Assembly (NCBI GenBank): GCA_030430075.1
Contig: JAUIGN010000011.1
Location: 124,001 to 188,000, forward strand
DNA: 64,000 nucleotides
Reading direction: 5' to 3'
DNA from: a bacterium
Lineage (GTDB): Bacteria; Planctomycetota; Planctomycetia; Pirellulales; Pirellulaceae
The position numbers were made by a program, and so were the translations under genes. Shown piece after piece: positions 1 to 9,385 of this stretch. Position 1 is the stretch's first letter. Each line of letters starts with the position of its first letter. The notes under the pieces are model-generated. The model did no database searches, was not told where the DNA came from, and saw only the letters and a program-made list of their open reading frames with translations.

Positions 1-1394
1 ACGAGGGCGAGTCGCGCGCCGCGCCACTGGCCGACCTGTCAATCCTCGTCGTCGACGACAATCGTGCCCATCGCGACATGCTGGCGACAGTCCTGGCGCA
101 TTGGCGAATGAAGGTGGCATGCGTTGCCGATTACGGCGCGGCGCTGACCGCGTTGCGAGAGTCGCGGCAACGGAACGCGCCGTTCGATCTCGCACTGGTT
201 GACGCCACGATGCCGGCTCCGGATGGGTTCGCCCTGTGTGAATCGATGAATGCCGAGCCTGAATTGTGCGCGGCCCGCGTGGTGATGTTGACAGCGGGGG
301 ACCAGCGCGGGCAAGTAGCCCGTTGCGAGCAACTCGGGGTAGCTGCCTACGTCATGAAGCCGCTCAAAGTGAATGAACTGCGCGACGCGCTCCTGCTGGC
401 ACGCGATCCACTGGCACAAGCACGACAGTTGGCGGAACGGTCCCAGGGAGCGGACCTGCCCACCGCGGGAGGGCTCGATATCCTGCTGGCGGAAGACAGT
501 CTTGTCAATCAGAAGCTGGCCATCGAATTGCTCAGCCGTCAAGGGCACCGCGTACAAGTCGTCGATAATGGCCTGGAGGCGGTTGCGGCTGCCCGCGAAG
601 GGGCATTTGACGTGATCTTGATGGACATCCAAATGCCGACCATGGATGGCCTGGAAGCGACCCAGCGGATCCGTTCCGGAACTGCGGGATCGGGCAGGCA
701 TGTGCCCATCATTGCCATGACCGCCCATGCCATGAAAGGGGACCGCGAGACGTGTCTTGAAGCGGGCATGGATGGTTACATTGCCAAGCCGATCCGTAGC
801 GCGTTGCTGGCCGAGACCATTAACCAGGTATTGCAGAACTCCGGGGCCCGGGCCGTTCGCGCGGAGGAAGGCGGCCGGTCTGGCGATGCCGGCCAAGCGC
901 CGCTGGCCGACGATCGTCCGGCACGCGGCCTGCACGCCGGCACCGCCGCGGCAGATGAGCTGGCCCGTGGTGGCACAGAGGGAGAGGACGCGTCGGCCAC
1001 CGGGGCCGGGGCTGGAGACCCCACCGCGCCGGTCATCGACCTGGAATCGGTGATTGACTGGAATCATGCGCTGCAGGTCGTCGACCAGGACCGCGACCTG
1101 CTGCAGGATCTGGCCGCCGCGATGCTGGAGGAGACCCCCGTGCATCTGGACCAACTCAGGACGGCGATCTCTTCCGGTGACCAGCGGTCGGTTCACCGTG
1201 CGGCGCATACGATCAAGGGGTCGCTCCGGTGTTTTGGCGCGAATGCCGCGAAAGAGACTGCCTTCGCCCTGGAGCAGGCGGCCAAGGATGGAAGGATGCA
1301 GGAAACCTCGCCGTTGCTGGACGAGTTGTCTGAGCGGCTGGAGACCGTATTCGAAGCGCTCAATCAATTTGTGGCCGCCGACAAGATGAGCTAA
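1..1394 (+). CDS. Hybrid sensor histidine kinase, C-terminal part (REC-REC-HPt), 5' end outside window
   Basis: The reading frame is open from base 3 without a start, so this is the C-terminal part of a longer protein; about 463 residues are visible. It begins in a receiver domain (ILVVDDN near visible residue 15; phospho-acceptor in ALVDATMPAPDGF; Lys in VMKPL). A second, more canonical receiver follows (LLAEDSLVNQK, VILMDIQMPTMDG, AKPI). After an Ala/Gly-rich linker comes an HPt domain whose phosphorylatable His lies in AAHTIKGS. This order is typical of BarA/ArcB-type phosphorelay kinases, so the missing N-terminal part probably holds the sensor, HisKA and HATPase domains. Partner regulator and signal cannot be read. 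The internal ATG at 78 lies inside the first receiver and is not a real start. Confidence 0.9.
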   Translation, partial: EGESRAAPLADLSILVVDDNRAHRDMLATVLAHWRMKVACVADYGAALTALRESRQRNAPFDLALVDATMPAPDGFALCESMNAEPELCAARVVMLTAGDQRGQVARCEQLGVAAYVMKPLKVNELRDALLLARDPLAQARQLAERSQGADLPTAGGLDILLAEDSLVNQKLAIELLSRQGHRVQVVDNGLEAVAAAREGAFDVILMDIQMPTMDGLEATQRIRSGTAGSGRHVPIIAMTAHAMKGDRETCLEAGMDGYIAKPIRSALLAETINQVLQNSGARAVRAEEGGRSGDAGQAPLADDRPARGLHAGTAAADELARGGTEGEDASATGAGAGDPTAPVIDLESVIDWNHALQVVDQDRDLLQDLAAAMLEETPVHLDQLRTAISSGDQRSVHRAAHTIKGSLRCFGANAAKETAFALEQAAKDGRMQETSPLLDELSERLETVFEALNQFVAADKMS

Positions 1395-1517
1395 CATCGC
1401 GGCAGCCGGTCCGGTCGAGGTGCAACGGGGCGGCGTCTTTGCTGGGGCGGCGCCCGGCGACTTCACCCAGATCGGCAATGTCCCTGCGCCTCTGTTTTTT
1501 CTGACTGAGTTTCGCCC

Positions 1518-2630
1518 ATGAAGATTGACCGGATTGACCTGTATCATGTGGCCATGCCATTGATCTATCCGTGGCGGACGGCCTACGGCGAGGATCTTGC
1601 GGTGCATTCGGTTCTGTGCCGGATGTCCAGCGGCGAGGCGGAAGGGTGGGGAGAGAGTTCTCCGCTGGCCGCGCCTTGCTATAGCCCGGAATGGGCGGGG
1701 GGCGTTTTCGCCACCGTCCGCGACTGGCTGGCACCCGCCCTCATCGGCCGGGACGTCCCTTCCGGCGACCGGCTCCAGGAGTTGCTCGCCGTCTACAAAG
1801 GGAATTCCTTTGCCAAGGCGGTCTTGGATACGGCCTGGTGGGGGCTCACGCACGTCATGGAGGAGCGACCTTTACATCAAATCTGGGGCGCGACGCGTGA
1901 CGATGTGCCCGTGGGGGCCGATTTTGGTGTCATGGATTCCATCGACGATCTGCTGGACAGCGTCACCGAGGCGGTGCAGGCTGGATTCGCCCGGATCAAG
2001 CTCAAGTTCCGGCCCGGGTGGGACGTGGAAATGGTGCGGGCGGTCCGAAAGGTCGCCCCCGATCATCCGATCCACATCGATTGCAACAGCGGTTACACCC
2101 TGGCCGATCTACCGATGTTTCAGGCGCTGGACGAGTTTCAAATGGCGATGATCGAGCAACCGCTGGCACATGACGATCTGGTCGATCATGCGACGCTCCA
2201 GCGCCAAATCAAGACGCCCGTTTGCCTGGACGAGAGCATTACCGGGCCTCGCCGGGCAGCCCAGGCAATTGCCCTCAAGAGTGGCCGGCTGCTGAACGTC
2301 AAGCCGGGTCGTGTCGGCGGTTTGACCAATGCCATTCGAATCCACGACTTGGCTCGGGAGGCCGGTGTGCCGTGCTGGGTGGGCGGGATGCTGGAGAGCA
2401 GCACCGGCGCTTCCCACTGCGCCGCACTCGCAATGCTCGATAACTTCACCTATCCCGCCGACATTTTTCCCAGCCGCAGGTTTTACGAACAGGACCTTGC
2501 CGACCCGCCGCTTGAGCTTGTTCACCGTGCGGGGGGGCACCCGAGCGTCGCGGCGCCGGAGAGAATCCCGAGGCCTGTGCCCGAGCGGTTGGCGGCGCGA
2601 ACCGTCCAGCAAGCGACGATTCGGCCGTAG
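1518..2630 (+). CDS. menC: o-Succinylbenzoate synthase (enolase superfamily)
   Basis: A 370-residue enolase-superfamily protein of the MLE/MenC type. MenC dehydrates SHCHC to o-succinylbenzoate in menaquinone biosynthesis. The Lys-x-Lys motif is K161-L-K163; metal ligands fit D188 (HIDCN), E213 (MIEQP) and D238 (LDES); the second catalytic Lys is K262 in VKPGRVGG. Length and the N-terminal capping domain (PLIYPWRTAYG) fit MenC class 2 best. Relatives with N-acylamino-acid racemase or dipeptide epimerase activity share the fold, so the exact substrate is inferred. It stands alone between the kinase gene and a hydrolase gene; no other men genes are in the window. Its stop codon lies inside a 20-bp tandem duplication. 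Confidence 0.8.
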   Translation: MKIDRIDLYHVAMPLIYPWRTAYGEDLAVHSVLCRMSSGEAEGWGESSPLAAPCYSPEWAGGVFATVRDWLAPALIGRDVPSGDRLQELLAVYKGNSFAKAVLDTAWWGLTHVMEERPLHQIWGATRDDVPVGADFGVMDSIDDLLDSVTEAVQAGFARIKLKFRPGWDVEMVRAVRKVAPDHPIHIDCNSGYTLADLPMFQALDEFQMAMIEQPLAHDDLVDHATLQRQIKTPVCLDESITGPRRAAQAIALKSGRLLNVKPGRVGGLTNAIRIHDLAREAGVPCWVGGMLESSTGASHCAALAMLDNFTYPADIFPSRRFYEQDLADPPLELVHRAGGHPSVAAPERIPRPVPERLAARTVQQATIRP

Positions 2631-2660
2631 AGATCGCGGGTCGGCCTTAGAGATCGCGGG
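2621..2660 (+). repeat. 20-bp tandem duplication over the menC stop
   Basis: TCGGCCGTAGAGATCGCGGG is followed directly by the same 20 bases with one change (G to T at position 7). The first unit contains the menC stop codon. This is probably slippage; no function is evident. Confidence 0.8.
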
Positions 2661-2968
2661 AAACACTGCTTGCGGATTTGAATCCGCCGTTCCTTGCGAG
2701 CCCGGTCGCCATTTGGGGCCGACCCTGGTCGCGCCCTTTCAGTGCAGCAGGCGACGAGACCGGGGCGAACGTCGCCCAGCGCGAAACACGGATCAACCGA
2801 ACGGTAAACCAAGCGGTGATCGGCGCGACGTTGAGGAATCTTGTCCCGTGCTTCGCTATAGTGGCGTTTTGCCAGCATGCGTCCCCTGCAGGCTCGATCG
2901 GATGCCCGGCGGGCGAACGATGTGCCGGTTGACTGGGGATGCGGAAATCACATGACGAGGAGTTGACC
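2661..2968. other. Intergenic region, no feature recognised
   Basis: About 310 bases between menC and the hydrolase gene. I see no conserved ORF, strong hairpin or repeat beyond the duplication at its left edge. It presumably contains the promoter of the downstream gene. Confidence 0.5.
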
Positions 2969-3829
2969 ATGCGGAACGAGTTGATGGCGATCGCGATCAT
3001 GGCCGGTACGGTCGTTGCGTGGCTCCTGCCCAACGCGGCCAATGGCGAATTGACGATCACGCCCGACGTCGTCTACGGCCACAAACACGGATTGGCGATG
3101 ACGATGGATGTGTTTACACCCCAGCAGGATGCCAAAGGGGTGGGTGTGATGTTCATGGTCAGTGGAGGCTGGGTTTCTCGCTGGACGCCGCCCGAAAGGA
3201 TGAAGGGCCTGTTTCAGCCATTACTGGACCATGGTTACACGGTCTTTGCGGTGCGCCACGGCAGCAGTCCCAAGTACACGGTTCCGGAGATCGTTCCCGA
3301 CGTCCGGCGCGCGACTCGGTTCGTGCGGGCCAACGCCGAGCGGTTTGGGGTCGATCCCGACCGACTGGGTGTGGCGGGCGGAAGTGCCGGCGGCCACCTC
3401 GCCCTGATGCTGGGGACAACCGGCGACGACGGTGATCCCGACGCTCGGGACCCCGTTCTGCGGGCCAGCAGCCGCGTCGCCGCAGTGGTCGCCTATTTCC
3501 CACCCACGGATCTCCGCGAGTTCGCCAACGACGAGGAACTGACGAAGTCCTTTCCGGCGCTGATTTTCGATGACAAGCTTGCTGAGGGCGTCTCCCCCTT
3601 GCTGCATGTCACCTCGGATGATGCTCCCGTTCTGCTCGTGCATGGCGATCAGGACCGGTTGGTTCCGATCAGCAACAGCACGCGGATGTTGGCGGCGCTC
3701 AAGGAGGCGGATGTGCCTGGTGAACTTGTCACGATCGAAGGTGCGGCGCATGGCTTTTCCGGCGAGGATGCCCAGCGCGCCGTCAAGGCCTGGATCGACT
3801 GGCTCGATCGGCATCTGGCGGACAAGTGA
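2969..3829 (+). CDS. Secreted alpha/beta hydrolase (esterase/lipase family)
   Basis: A 286-residue protein. The start at ATG 2969 is chosen because a GAGGAG ribosome site lies 6 nt upstream and the N-terminus is then a classical signal peptide (hydrophobic stretch MAIAIMAGTVVAWLL, cleavage likely after NAANG). The nucleophile Ser139 sits in GGSAGG, the acid is Asp227 or Asp229 in HGDQDR, and the catalytic His261 is in AAHGF. The fold matches the Abhydrolase_3/BD-FAE-like acetyl-esterase group, so an acyl or carbohydrate ester is a likely substrate; this is inference. It acts outside the cytoplasm. The gene stands alone between menC and an aminotransferase gene. Confidence 0.85.
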   Translation: MRNELMAIAIMAGTVVAWLLPNAANGELTITPDVVYGHKHGLAMTMDVFTPQQDAKGVGVMFMVSGGWVSRWTPPERMKGLFQPLLDHGYTVFAVRHGSSPKYTVPEIVPDVRRATRFVRANAERFGVDPDRLGVAGGSAGGHLALMLGTTGDDGDPDARDPVLRASSRVAAVVAYFPPTDLREFANDEELTKSFPALIFDDKLAEGVSPLLHVTSDDAPVLLVHGDQDRLVPISNSTRMLAALKEADVPGELVTIEGAAHGFSGEDAQRAVKAWIDWLDRHLADK

Positions 3830-4082
3830 CGCTTCTCGCGGCCATGGGGCGCCGGCCCGCGGTGCGGTTGATCGACGAGCAAACCGGACGGGAACGCATT
3901 CCGCGCTGCAATACCCGGTGCCGTGCGTAAGTTCACTGCAAACGATGGCCAGGCAGCGACTTGGACTGCTCCGTTGTTCTTTCACGAGTGATCCAGGCCG
4001 GAAAATGCAGGGCTGGTCGCCGGCCGTTTCCTTTTTCGCCGATCAAGGCTATGGTTGAAGGGCTTCGTATTCTCATTCCCTC

Positions 4083-5396
4083 ATGTCCCCCACCTCGCCG
4101 ATTATGTCCGAGTACGATCTCCCTGAATTGCCCCAAGACCAGCAAACGACGGCAGATGCCGGTCCTCCCCGCATTGAGTTGGCGGCGCGAGTCTATCGGT
4201 TGCCCCCCTACCTGTTCGGGAAAATTAACGCGCAACTGTTGGAGAAACGGCAAGCCGGCAGCGACGTGATCGACCTGGGAATGGGGAATCCCTCGGATCC
4301 GCCGGTCGACCAGGTCGTCGAAAAGCTCTCGGAAGCCGCCCGCGATCCAGCCAACCACGGGTACAGCAAGTCGAACGGGATCCTCAACCTGCGTCGCGAA
4401 GTCGCCAGCAAGTATTTGAAGCGGTACGGCGTGCGGCTCGACCCGGAATCCGAGGTCATTACCTGCCTGGGCTCGAAAGAGGGCTTCAGCCACATGTGCC
4501 TGGCGCTGATGGGGCCCGGAGATACGGCCATCGTGCCGGCTCCTTACTTTCCGGTGCACATGTACGCCGTCGCTCTGGCGGCCGGCAATGTGATCGCTTT
4601 GGAAGTCGCCAACGGCGACCAGTTCCTCTCCAACATCGCCTACACGTGTCAGCATCTCTATCCCAAGCCGAAGCTGCTGGTGCTCAACTACCCCCACAAC
4701 CCATCAACCGTGACGGTCGAGCCTGATTTCTATCGAGAAGTCGTCAAGCTGGCGAAACGCTACGGCTTCATGGTCATCAGCGATTTCGCCTACGCCGATG
4801 TCGCGTTTGACGGCTATCGGCCTCCCAGTTTCCTCGCCGCTCCGGGGGCCGCGGAAGTGGGGGTGGAATTTACGACGATGAGCAAAGGGTACAACATGGC
4901 CGGCTGGCGGGTCGGTTTCTGCTGCGGCAATGCGGAGATGATTCGCGCACTGGGCGTCATCAAGGGGTACTACGACTACGGGATGTTTCAGGCCGTTCAA
5001 ATCGCCGCCATCGTCGCCTTGCGGGATACGGAAGCCGCGGTCGAGTCCCAGTCGGAGATCTACTGCAAACGCCGCAACGTCCTGGCGGAAGGGCTCAGGC
5101 GGATTGGCTGGGATGTCGAACTCCCCAAGGCCGGCATGTTCCTTTGGGCCAAAATTCCCGAGCCGTGGGCGAGCCGGATGAGCACGATGGACTTCGGTTT
5201 GATGCTGCTGGAAAAGGGCGACGTGGCGGTCAGCCCGGGAAGCGGCTTCGGCACCGCTGGCGAGGGGTATCTGAGGCTGGCCCTGGTCGAAAACGAGAAT
5301 CGCCTCCGCCAGGCGGTCCGTCAGATCAGTCGCTGCCTCGATCGGGAAGAGAAGGGGTATGCATCCCAACAGGCATCGGGGGCCCCAACCGGCTGA
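4083..5396 (+). CDS. PLP-dependent class I/II aminotransferase (AlaC/LL-DAP aminotransferase-like)
   Basis: A 437-residue fold-type I aminotransferase. Seen directly: the substrate-binding region [12 protein letters not shown], Asn206 in NYPHNPS, Asp234 and Tyr237 in ISDFAYAD, the PLP Lys268 in [16 protein letters not shown], and the carboxylate-binding Arg near the end (GYLRLALV). The sequence style is closest to AlaC-type alanine transaminase and the DapL/AspC-like group; the amino donor is not decidable. Two starts are possible, 4083 and 4104 (MSEYDLPE), neither with a clear ribosome site; the longer one is given. A hairpin terminator lies about 115 bases downstream, before carA. Confidence 0.85.
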   Translation: MSPTSPIMSEYDLPELPQDQQTTADAGPPRIELAARVYRLPPYLFGKINAQLLEKRQAGSDVIDLGMGNPSDPPVDQVVEKLSEAARDPANHGYSKSNGILNLRREVASKYLKRYGVRLDPESEVITCLGSKEGFSHMCLALMGPGDTAIVPAPYFPVHMYAVALAAGNVIALEVANGDQFLSNIAYTCQHLYPKPKLLVLNYPHNPSTVTVEPDFYREVVKLAKRYGFMVISDFAYADVAFDGYRPPSFLAAPGAAEVGVEFTTMSKGYNMAGWRVGFCCGNAEMIRALGVIKGYYDYGMFQAVQIAAIVALRDTEAAVESQSEIYCKRRNVLAEGLRRIGWDVELPKAGMFLWAKIPEPWASRMSTMDFGLMLLEKGDVAVSPGSGFGTAGEGYLRLALVENENRLRQAVRQISRCLDREEKGYASQQASGAPTG

Positions 5397-5444
5397 CGAT
5401 GACCGCCTTATGGGGGCCATCGTCCGGGTCTTGGCAGCAGGAGG

Positions 5445-5490
5445 TCTGTCGGTCATGCTGTGCATGCGGCGGGACCCGATGCGCCTGACA
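5445..5490 (+). repeat. REP-like palindrome, copy 1 (GTCATGC family)
   Basis: Contains GTCATGC-TGT-GCATG followed by GATGCGCCTGAC. It is a degenerate member of the dispersed hairpin family also present at 8171, 13372, 14951 and 32448. Here the 5' tetranucleotide is GTCG instead of GTAG and the 3' arm is incomplete. It lies downstream of the aminotransferase gene. Confidence 0.6.
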
Positions 5491-5511
5491 ACTGCCGGCA
5501 GCGCAAAGTAA

Positions 5512-5543
5512 AAGGGCCCTTGATCGTCGAATCAAGGACCCTT
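5512..5543 (+). terminator. Hairpin terminator between aminotransferase gene and carA
   Basis: AAGGGCCCTTGAT (5512-5524) and ATCAAGGACCCTT (5531-5543) form a 13-bp stem with one mismatch around a 6-nt loop, followed by a short T-containing run (CCTAGTTTG). The weak T tract makes termination efficiency uncertain. Because it precedes carA it could also act as an attenuator. Confidence 0.6.
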
Positions 5544-5731
5544 CCTAGTTTGACTGACCGCTTGGGAATGAATTCCGTCACGGAGACCCACAGTCAAGCA
5601 GTTCAAGGTATCGGGGCGCCAAGGCAGGCAACTTTAGAATGAGTTGCCATGCGGGTTTTCGCGACCGAAGTTACCGGGTTGGACCGTACCACCAACGGTC
5701 GCTTAGTTTGCCCATTTTTATGAAGAGAACT

Positions 5732-6856
5732 ATGAGCATCGCAAAACTGGCTCTCGAAGATGGTACCGTTTTCGTTGGCGAGTCATTCGGCGCGGAGGGT
5801 GAAGTCGACGGCGAAGTTGTGTTTAACACGTCGATGACCGGCTACCAGGAGATTCTCACCGACCCAAGTTATCGTGGGCAGATTGTCACGATGACCTATC
5901 CGCAGATTGGCAACTACGGCGTCAACCAGGAGGACCTGGAGAGTAGCAAGCCGCATCTGGCAGGATTTATCGTCCGCGAGAACAGCCGGATTGCCAGCAA
6001 CTTTCGTGCGAGCGGCGACCTGCAAGCGTACTTGCGCGAGCATGGCATTGTCGCCCTGGCGGGGATCGACACGCGGGCCCTTGTGCGGCGGATTCGCATC
6101 CATGGTGCCATGAAAGGCGTGCTTTCCTCACGTGACCTGGATGACGCTCGGCTGATCGACAAGGCGGTCGCCAGTCCCGGGCTGGTCGGTCGCGATCTGG
6201 TTCGCGAGGTCCTGCCGGACGCCGATCTCCAATGGGATGAATCGCTGGACGATTGGGCCCAACTGCACAATCGGCCGGTGACCGAGCGTGGATTGCACGT
6301 CGTGGCGCTCGATTTTGGCATGAAATGGAACATTCCCCGCCACCTCCGCAGCCAGGGTTGCCGAGTTACCGTGTTGCCGGGAACGTCGACGGCGGACGAG
6401 GTCCTGGACCGCAAGCCGGACGGTGTGTTCTTGTCGAATGGGCCCGGCGATCCCGAACCGCTGGACTATGCCATCCAGACGATCCAAGGTGTGCTCGACA
6501 AAGTTCCGGTCTTCGGAATTTGCCTCGGCCATCAACTGTTGGCACTCGCGGGCGGCGCGAAGACATTCAAACTGAAATTCGGCCATCGGGGCGCCAATCA
6601 ACCCGTCTTGAATCTGTTGAATGGAAGAGTAGAGATCACGTCCCAGAATCATGGTTTTGCGGTCGAAGAAGCCTCCTTGCCGGAGTGCTTCGAGATCACC
6701 CACCGCAACCTGAACGATGACACGATTGCCGGCTTGCGCCACCGGACGGCACCGGCATTCAGCGTTCAGTATCATCCGGAGGCGTCAGCGGGTCCGCATG
6801 ACAGCCAGTACCTGTTTGGACAATTTGTCGAGTCGATGACTGCTTGCAGCACCTGA
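5732..6856 (+). CDS. carA: Carbamoyl-phosphate synthase small subunit (glutaminase)
   Basis: A 374-residue CarA. It hydrolyses glutamine and passes ammonia to CarB for carbamoyl phosphate, the entry to pyrimidine and arginine synthesis. The N-terminal CPSase_sm domain is evident (LALEDGTVFVGESFGA, VFNTSMTGYQEILTDPSY). The class I amidotransferase domain carries the nucleophile in FGICLGHQLLAL and the His/Glu pair in VQYHPEASAGPHD. The start MSIAKLALEDG at 5732 aligns with the usual CarA N-terminus; MKRTMSIAK at 5720 is an alternative. The frame extends further upstream without homology. carB is not in the window, so the two subunits are unlinked here. Confidence 0.96.
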   Translation: MSIAKLALEDGTVFVGESFGAEGEVDGEVVFNTSMTGYQEILTDPSYRGQIVTMTYPQIGNYGVNQEDLESSKPHLAGFIVRENSRIASNFRASGDLQAYLREHGIVALAGIDTRALVRRIRIHGAMKGVLSSRDLDDARLIDKAVASPGLVGRDLVREVLPDADLQWDESLDDWAQLHNRPVTERGLHVVALDFGMKWNIPRHLRSQGCRVTVLPGTSTADEVLDRKPDGVFLSNGPGDPEPLDYAIQTIQGVLDKVPVFGICLGHQLLALAGGAKTFKLKFGHRGANQPVLNLLNGRVEITSQNHGFAVEEASLPECFEITHRNLNDDTIAGLRHRTAPAFSVQYHPEASAGPHDSQYLFGQFVESMTACST

Positions 6857-6895
6857 CCAACCCTGTCGCCGGGTGTCGTGGAGCTCCGTTTGCTT

Positions 6896-8098
6896 ATGAA
6901 TCCTGATGACGCCGTGTTTCGCCAGCCAGGTGACGACCCGCCTTCGTCCGGCGAGGACAGCATGCCGCAGGTGTCTGCCGGAGCTTCCTCGGATTCCGGC
7001 GGGGATGCGGTGGATGCAGTGGTCGAGCCGGTTCTGGCGGAAGCTGCGGCCGGGCCCGGACTGCCTCAGCCCGGCTTGATTCTGGCTGTCGTGCTGACGT
7101 CCGTTCCACTCATTGTGCAAGTGGTCTTGGGGGCCGTCCTATCGATCCTCATTTTGCTGGCAATGGTCGTCGTCACGGCCCGTCCGCACGAGATCAATCG
7201 ATACGCGGCGAATCTGCAGATTTACATGTTGCCGGCCGGGACACTGATCACCTTGCTGGTTGCCCTGGCCGTTTGCCGGCTCTTTTATGGTCGTTCGATG
7301 GGCCGGAAGTTGGGCTGGCGACGCCTGGCCGGCGGTCAGCTTGCCTGCGTCCTCCTGCTGACTGTGCCGCTCGGGATACTGGCCAGCGAAGTCACGAACT
7401 GTGTGGGCGTGTTGTTGGAGAACCTCGAGATTCCGCTCCTGGAGGCGTTTCGTCAGACGGGAAGCGAGGTCTTCGGGCAGTTCGTGTTGCTACCCGGTTG
7501 GTTGGTATTCGTGGGCGGATGCCTGTTACCCGGTCTGGGAGAAGAGATTTACTGCCGAGGATTGCTGAGCCGCGGGCTGGTGGCCCGCTACGGCGTTATC
7601 GGAGGGACGTTGTTCGCGGCCGGATTGTTTGGCGCGATGCATATCGAACCGGTCCAGGCGACAGGTGCGTTCGCCTTGGGGCTGGGGTTGCAGTTCGTCT
7701 ATCTGTCGACCAAGTCGTTGCTTGCGCCGATCGTCATGCACACGCTCAACAATAGCCTCGCCTTCGTGACGATGCGCTACGCCGAGGCCTTTCCGATCCA
7801 GGGCCTGACGCCGCTGCCCGATGGCCAGGTTGCCCATACGCCGCCGCTGCTGTGGGGCAGCGCCTTGCTTTCCGGCGGCCTATTGCTGGCGGTCATGTAC
7901 CAGAATCGAACCACCTGGCGTCGGGCCGACGGCTCCCCTTGGAGCCCCGGCTATGTGACGGCCGAAACGCCGGCTGCCGAGCTTGCTGCGGTCCCGGTGC
8001 GGCAGTCGGCCAGCCCGGCGCTGATCATCGCGGCCGGTGTCGCCTTCGGGGTGTTGATCGCTGCGATCGTCGCCGCCCATCGGGCGGTCGCGGGCTGA
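6896..8098 (+). CDS. CPBP (CAAX/Abi) family intramembrane metalloprotease
   Basis: About 400 residues. The Rce1/CPBP motifs are visible in order: EEIYCRG (EExxxR, catalytic Glu and Arg), FGAMHIEP (FxxxH) and HTLNNSLAF (HxxxN). Several hydrophobic segments surround them, with an extra C-terminal membrane segment (ALIIAAGVAFGVLIAAIVAA). The N-terminal roughly 60 residues are acidic and probably cytoplasmic. In bacteria such proteins process prenylated proteins or peptides or act in bacteriocin immunity; the role here is unknown. ATG 6896 is preferred to GTG 6878 because GGAG lies about 12 nt ahead. It follows carA by 39 bases and may be co-transcribed. Confidence 0.85.
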   Translation: MNPDDAVFRQPGDDPPSSGEDSMPQVSAGASSDSGGDAVDAVVEPVLAEAAAGPGLPQPGLILAVVLTSVPLIVQVVLGAVLSILILLAMVVVTARPHEINRYAANLQIYMLPAGTLITLLVALAVCRLFYGRSMGRKLGWRRLAGGQLACVLLLTVPLGILASEVTNCVGVLLENLEIPLLEAFRQTGSEVFGQFVLLPGWLVFVGGCLLPGLGEEIYCRGLLSRGLVARYGVIGGTLFAAGLFGAMHIEPVQATGAFALGLGLQFVYLSTKSLLAPIVMHTLNNSLAFVTMRYAEAFPIQGLTPLPDGQVAHTPPLLWGSALLSGGLLLAVMYQNRTTWRRADGSPWSPGYVTAETPAAELAAVPVRQSASPALIIAAGVAFGVLIAAIVAAHRAVAG

Positions 8099-8170
8099 GT
8101 ATTCGGGGACGAGGTTGGACGCAAGCAGGCGGTTCCGCCGCGTCGTCACTCCTCAGAAGACCGGCATCCC

Positions 8171-8204
8171 TTCCGTAGGTCATGCTGTGCATGACATGAT
8201 GCGG
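8171..8204 (+). repeat. REP-like palindrome, copy 2
   Basis: TTCC, then GTAG, then the hairpin GTCATGC-TGT-GCATGAC (perfect 7-bp stem), then ATGATGCGGTCTG. It is the best-formed copy of the family and lies between the convergent protease and selD genes. Confidence 0.75.
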
Positions 8205-8329
8205 TCTGGTTCCTGGCAGGACCGCGTCATCAAGAACCATGCGACGGCAGCTTCGGCGCCGAGGGCCGTTGCGACGAAGGCGTGGGTCTCGTGGAATCCC
8301 AAACCGAATATCGATTCATCCCCCGTTCC

Positions 8330-9385
8330 TCACCCTCGCAGGACGAGCCATTCCGCCTGCTTCTCCGTGACCGATCCCACGATGCAGGCCGCCGCACCGC
8401 CGTCCGCCAGAACCCGCTGGACCACCGTGTCGGCGCGGTCCGCTGCCACGCTAATCAAGAGACCGCCTGAAGTCTGGGCGTCGAACGCCAGTTCCAACGA
8501 CACGGCGGCGGGGCGACCTTCAATTCGCATCAACGTCTCGGCATGTTGTCGATTCGACGCGCTGGCGCGTGTCTTGAAACCTCGCTCGACGAGCTGTTCA
8601 GCTCCCGCCAGGACGGGAACCTTGTCCAATTCCAGGACCACGGTGACGTTACTGGCCTGCGCCATTTCGGCGGCGTGGATGGCCAGGCCGAATCCCGTAA
8701 TGTCAGTGGCGGCACGGGCTTCTGCTTCACGGGCCGCGTCGCGGCCGATCACATTTAACTGAATCATACTGTCGATCGCGGCGGCGAGCGTCGCGTCGGG
8801 ACAGCGGCCTGCTTTGAAGGCGGTGGTGACGAAACCGGTGCCAAGCGGTTTCGTGAGCACGAGCACATCGCCGGGCCGCGCGTTGCGATTCGTCATGAGA
8901 TGCGCGGGAGTCACGATTCCCGTGACCGAGAGACCGTACTTGATCTCCGTGTCACGGACGGTGTGGCCACCAGCGATGACGGCACCGGCCCGCTGAATGC
9001 GGTCCGCACCCCCACGGAGAATCTCGGCCAGCACATCGAGGCCAAGCTGATCATCCGGAAAGCCAACGACGTTGAGCGTCGTGGTCGGGTCGCCACCCAT
9101 GGCATAAACGTCGCTGAGTGAATTTGTGGCGGCAATCTGGCCAAACACGAACGGATCGTCCACCAGCGGTGGAAAGAAGTCGACGGTCTGCACGATCAGC
9201 AGATCGTCACGAAGGCGATAGACGCCGGCATCGCTTGCGCCGTCGGCGCCGACAAGCAGGTTCGGATCGTTGAACTCCGGCAAGCCGCGCACGACCTGCG
9301 CGATCCCATCGACGGGCAGTTTGCCCGCTCAGCCGGCGCAACTTGCGTAATCGACCAGCCGCTTCTTTCGACCAAACAAACTCAT
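8330..9385 (-). CDS. selD: Selenide, water dikinase, a selenoprotein (UGA read as Sec at residue 19)
   Basis: SelD makes selenophosphate from selenide and ATP for Sec-tRNA and selenouridine synthesis. Reading from ATG 9385, the 351-residue protein begins MSLFGRKKRLVDYASCAG, then an in-frame TGA at 9331-9329, then AGKLPVDGIAQV. The TGA aligns with catalytic Cys17 of E. coli SelD (GAGCGCK), and the conserved Lys20 matches the Lys three residues after it. The rest is canonical (PNLLVGADGASDAGVY, TVDFFPP, ATNSLSDVYAMGG, AGGHT). The first canonical in-frame start after the TGA (GTG 9292) would discard the active site. The ATG overlaps the stop of the upstream radical-SAM gene in an ATGA, so translation is coupled. 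Sec decoding is inferred; a SECIS-like fold after the TGA is only tentative. Confidence 0.93.

Noticed and set aside
39-1853. A 604-residue minus-strand protein
   Set aside because: It is antisense to the two receiver domains, the HPt domain and the menC start.
9329-9331. selD as a frameshifted or truncated pseudogene
   Set aside because: The reading frame continues perfectly on both sides of the TGA, and the codon sits exactly at the position of the catalytic Cys/Sec.
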